Positions 5,880-6,311 of a stretch of 6,311 nt of DNA are shown in pieces. The DNA is from a bacterium. GTDB lineage: Bacteria > SM23-31 > JAUVVT01. Position 1 is the stretch's first letter; each line of letters starts with the position of its first letter. The notes under the pieces were generated by a model. It saw only the letters and a list, made by a program, of their open reading frames with translations. It had not been told where the DNA came from and did not search any database. The DNA lies in the NCBI GenBank assembly GCA_030604505.1, contig JAUVVT010000119.1, positions 1-6,311 on the forward strand, read 5' to 3'. The translations under genes were made by a program, and so were the position numbers.

Positions 5880-6311
5880 TCAGAAATCAATCCCCAGTGA
5901 GAACGAAGAGACATTGTCAAAAATACCAAATTCCTGAATGGCATAGTCTATTCTCGCTCCGTAGGCATTCACACCAAACCCGAATGTCCAACTCTCTTCA
6001 TCATATCCTAACTTATATCCGCCCCTTATGCCGATACTATTGATTCCCATATCTCTCATCATCGGATTCTGATATAAATACTCGGTTCCGAAGTGCATCC
6101 TCTCAGGGAAATCACGCGGATGCTGGAAATCTACAGCTAACGTCAGCGTATTCGGACTCTCTTCCTGAAAAATCGATAAAACATCCATCGCCACTCCGAC
6201 ACGGAACATCAACGGAAGAGGAAATTCTTCACGCTGGTACTTTATCTCCTTTGAAAAATTCTGGAATGCCATCGCTATCCTTAAATCTCTGATTCCAGTG
6301 TAATATAAAGT
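5880..6311 (-). CDS. PorV/PorQ-family outer-membrane protein, C-terminal part
   Basis: The frame is open from the right edge to TGA at 5882-5880, giving the last 143 residues; the N-terminus lies outside the window. It begins TLYYTGIRDLRIAMAFQNFS, where the in-frame ATG at 6272 is internal, not the start. The following PLPLMFRVGVAMDVL, HFGTEYLYQNP, GIRGGYKLGYD and WTFGFGV segments match the alternating polar/hydrophobic strands of the PorV/PorQ (UPF0164) beta-barrel family. The protein ends SFSLGIDF, with the terminal phenylalanine typical of outer-membrane barrels recognised by BamA. In Bacteroidota, PorV shuttles type IX secretion cargo to the attachment complex. Many family members in related phyla have no assigned role, and no other type IX gene is in view. 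A strong terminator follows. The family is fairly sure; the exact function is not. Confidence 0.8.
   Translation of the reverse strand, partial: TLYYTGIRDLRIAMAFQNFSKEIKYQREEFPLPLMFRVGVAMDVLSIFQEESPNTLTLAVDFQHPRDFPERMHFGTEYLYQNPMMRDMGINSIGIRGGYKLGYDEESWTFGFGVNAYGARIDYAIQEFGIFDNVSSFSLGIDF

Noticed and set aside
5783..5880. Inverted repeat ACCGCTGATT (5783-5792) / AATCAGTGGT (5871-5880)
   Set aside because: It has 10-base arms with a wobble or mismatch and a loop of nearly 80 bases, partly overlapping the PorV-like stop codon. It is likely chance.

Overview
The window looks like an ordinary chromosomal segment of an AT-rich bacterium of the Fibrobacterota-Chlorobiota-Bacteroidota (FCB) group, perhaps an Ignavibacteria-type lineage. 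The taxonomic hint is the 3' end of a PorV/PorQ-type outer-membrane protein gene at the right edge, a family largely confined to that group, together with a very long secreted tetratricopeptide-repeat (TPR) protein. Three genes (TPR, transporter, aminotransferase) have recognisable Shine-Dalgarno sites, and the tRNA promoter matches the classical -35/-10 consensus. Both argue mildly against a crown Bacteroidetes, but the assignment is inference.

Layout from left to right. (1) 1-1944, minus: a large TPR protein with a signal peptide, starting at TTG and running off the left edge. (2) 1945-2294: a very AT-rich divergent spacer. (3) 2295-3074, plus: MazG, a two-domain nucleoside triphosphate pyrophosphohydrolase with both metal-site motifs intact. 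(4) 3175-3286, plus: a consensus-like promoter and a tRNA-Gly with anticodon CCC. (5) 3300-3905, minus: an acetate transporter of the GPR1/FUN34/YaaH (SatP) family, convergent with the tRNA and ending 13 bp from it. (6) 3906-4383: a long AT-rich spacer holding a possible operator/promoter, a possible short plus-strand transcription unit, a terminator hairpin, and a short minus-strand reading frame resembling the C-terminus of the adjacent aminotransferase. (7) 4384-5634, minus: a PLP-dependent DegT/DnrJ/EryC1/StrS-family sugar aminotransferase. (8) 5691-5755: a strong minus-strand intrinsic terminator with a double-tier hairpin. (9) 5880-6311, minus: the 3' part of the PorV/PorQ-family gene.

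The genes do not form an obvious pathway. They look like independent units: cell-envelope or outer-membrane functions (TPR, PorV-like), nucleotide-pool cleaning (MazG), acetate uptake and cell-surface sugar modification (aminotransferase). I see no mobile element, CRISPR array, toxin-antitoxin pair or defence system, and no clearly novel system. The items most worth a second look are the possible paralog remnant behind the aminotransferase, the possible short RNA/peptide unit at about 4085-4256, and the palindrome in the transporter promoter region.
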